Below, piece after piece: positions 63,943 through 64,000 of a stretch of 64,000 bases of DNA; the first letter of the stretch is position 1; every line of letters begins with the position of its first letter. Position numbers and translations under genes: made by a program. This stretch comes from Bacteroidales bacterium (GTDB lineage Bacteria; Bacteroidota; Bacteroidia; Bacteroidales; UBA1402): the NCBI GenBank assembly GCA_017464285.1, contig JAFUDT010000013.1, forward strand, positions 202,962-266,961, written 5' to 3'. The notes under the pieces were generated by a model. It saw only the letters and a list, made by a program, of their open reading frames with translations, was not told the origin of the DNA and ran no database searches.

Positions 63943-64000
63943 ATGATTGAAGAAAGCACATATTATTATCGGTTGGCAGAATGGACATTGCTGCAGGAGT
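63943..64000 (+). CDS. Start of an unidentified ORF cut by the window end
   Basis: ATG 63943 opens a frame of 19 codons (MIEESTYYYRLAEWTLLQE) that runs off the window, 28 bases after the specificity gene. The spacing and composition suggest it belongs to the same operon. Too short to identify; a restriction helicase or another defence component is only a guess. Confidence 0.4.
   Translation, partial: MIEESTYYYRLAEWTLLQE

Overview
The window looks like chromosome from a member of the Bacteroidales, probably a gut or host-associated species. The evidence is a set of ExbB-ExbD-TonB, outer-membrane and lipoprotein genes of Bacteroidetes type, a split transketolase, an exported GH3/serine-hydrolase fusion, a class I glutaminyl-tRNA synthetase, and -7 boxes of the Bacteroidetes form TAnnTTTG (with TTTG about 19-20 bp upstream at 27524 and 49787). 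Most of the window is GC-rich with tightly packed genes. The last ~5.6 kb is visibly AT-richer and reads as acquired DNA. No rRNA, tRNA or CRISPR array was seen, and no gap over 300 bases lacks a gene or gene remnant.

Layout. 1-549: end of an agmatine deiminase gene. 670-7872: efflux operon with three lipoprotein adaptors, an ABC permease, an ATPase and a TolC-like channel. 7896-16086: CorA, RsmA, a flippase-fold membrane protein, a DUF349 repeat protein, a DJ-1 protein, and a pdxJ-exbB-exbD-tonB operon read on the minus strand. 16197-22742: NAD kinase, a large exported MG2/Plug protein, ribosomal protein L19, NAD synthetase and a small outer-membrane protein. 22860-27507: an overlapping three-gene unit with a nucleotidase split into two proteins and a GH3 plus beta-lactamase-fold fusion.

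Carbohydrate region. 27524-32342 is an operon with a canonical promoter encoding a split transketolase, a GlpK-like FGGY kinase and a FucI/AraA-like isomerase. This set fits isomerisation, phosphorylation and two-carbon transfer of an unusual pentose; D-apiose is my best guess. It is followed by two striking hairpins, a BASS transporter, and a FISUMP-type lipoprotein whose C-terminus looks like the variable region of a diversity-generating retroelement target. 34242-42263 (minus strand) carries a GH2 beta-galactosidase and a uronate operon (uxaC-kdgK-eda-exuT type). Together these suggest use of pectin-type plant polysaccharides.

42468-57092 is housekeeping: GlnRS, a TPR protein, AroE, an OPT transporter, a lipid A-type acyltransferase, glutamate dehydrogenase, a phosphotransferase-fold protein, rubrerythrin, ValRS and an exported lipase-like protein.

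57199-58300 is a scar of three broken genes: the N-terminal part of an AraC regulator joined to the C-terminal part of an acetyltransferase, then an aldo/keto reductase cut off after about 60 residues. Directly after it, 58421-63914 encodes a compact defence operon: an AAA ATPase (RloA/AbiLi-like), an RloB/TOPRIM-like protein, an adenine methyltransferase with a PD-(D/E)XK domain of the HsdR N-terminal type fused to its front, and a specificity subunit. The methyltransferase and specificity genes meet at a run of eight T residues that could allow a fused product. This composite locus is the most interesting candidate system here.
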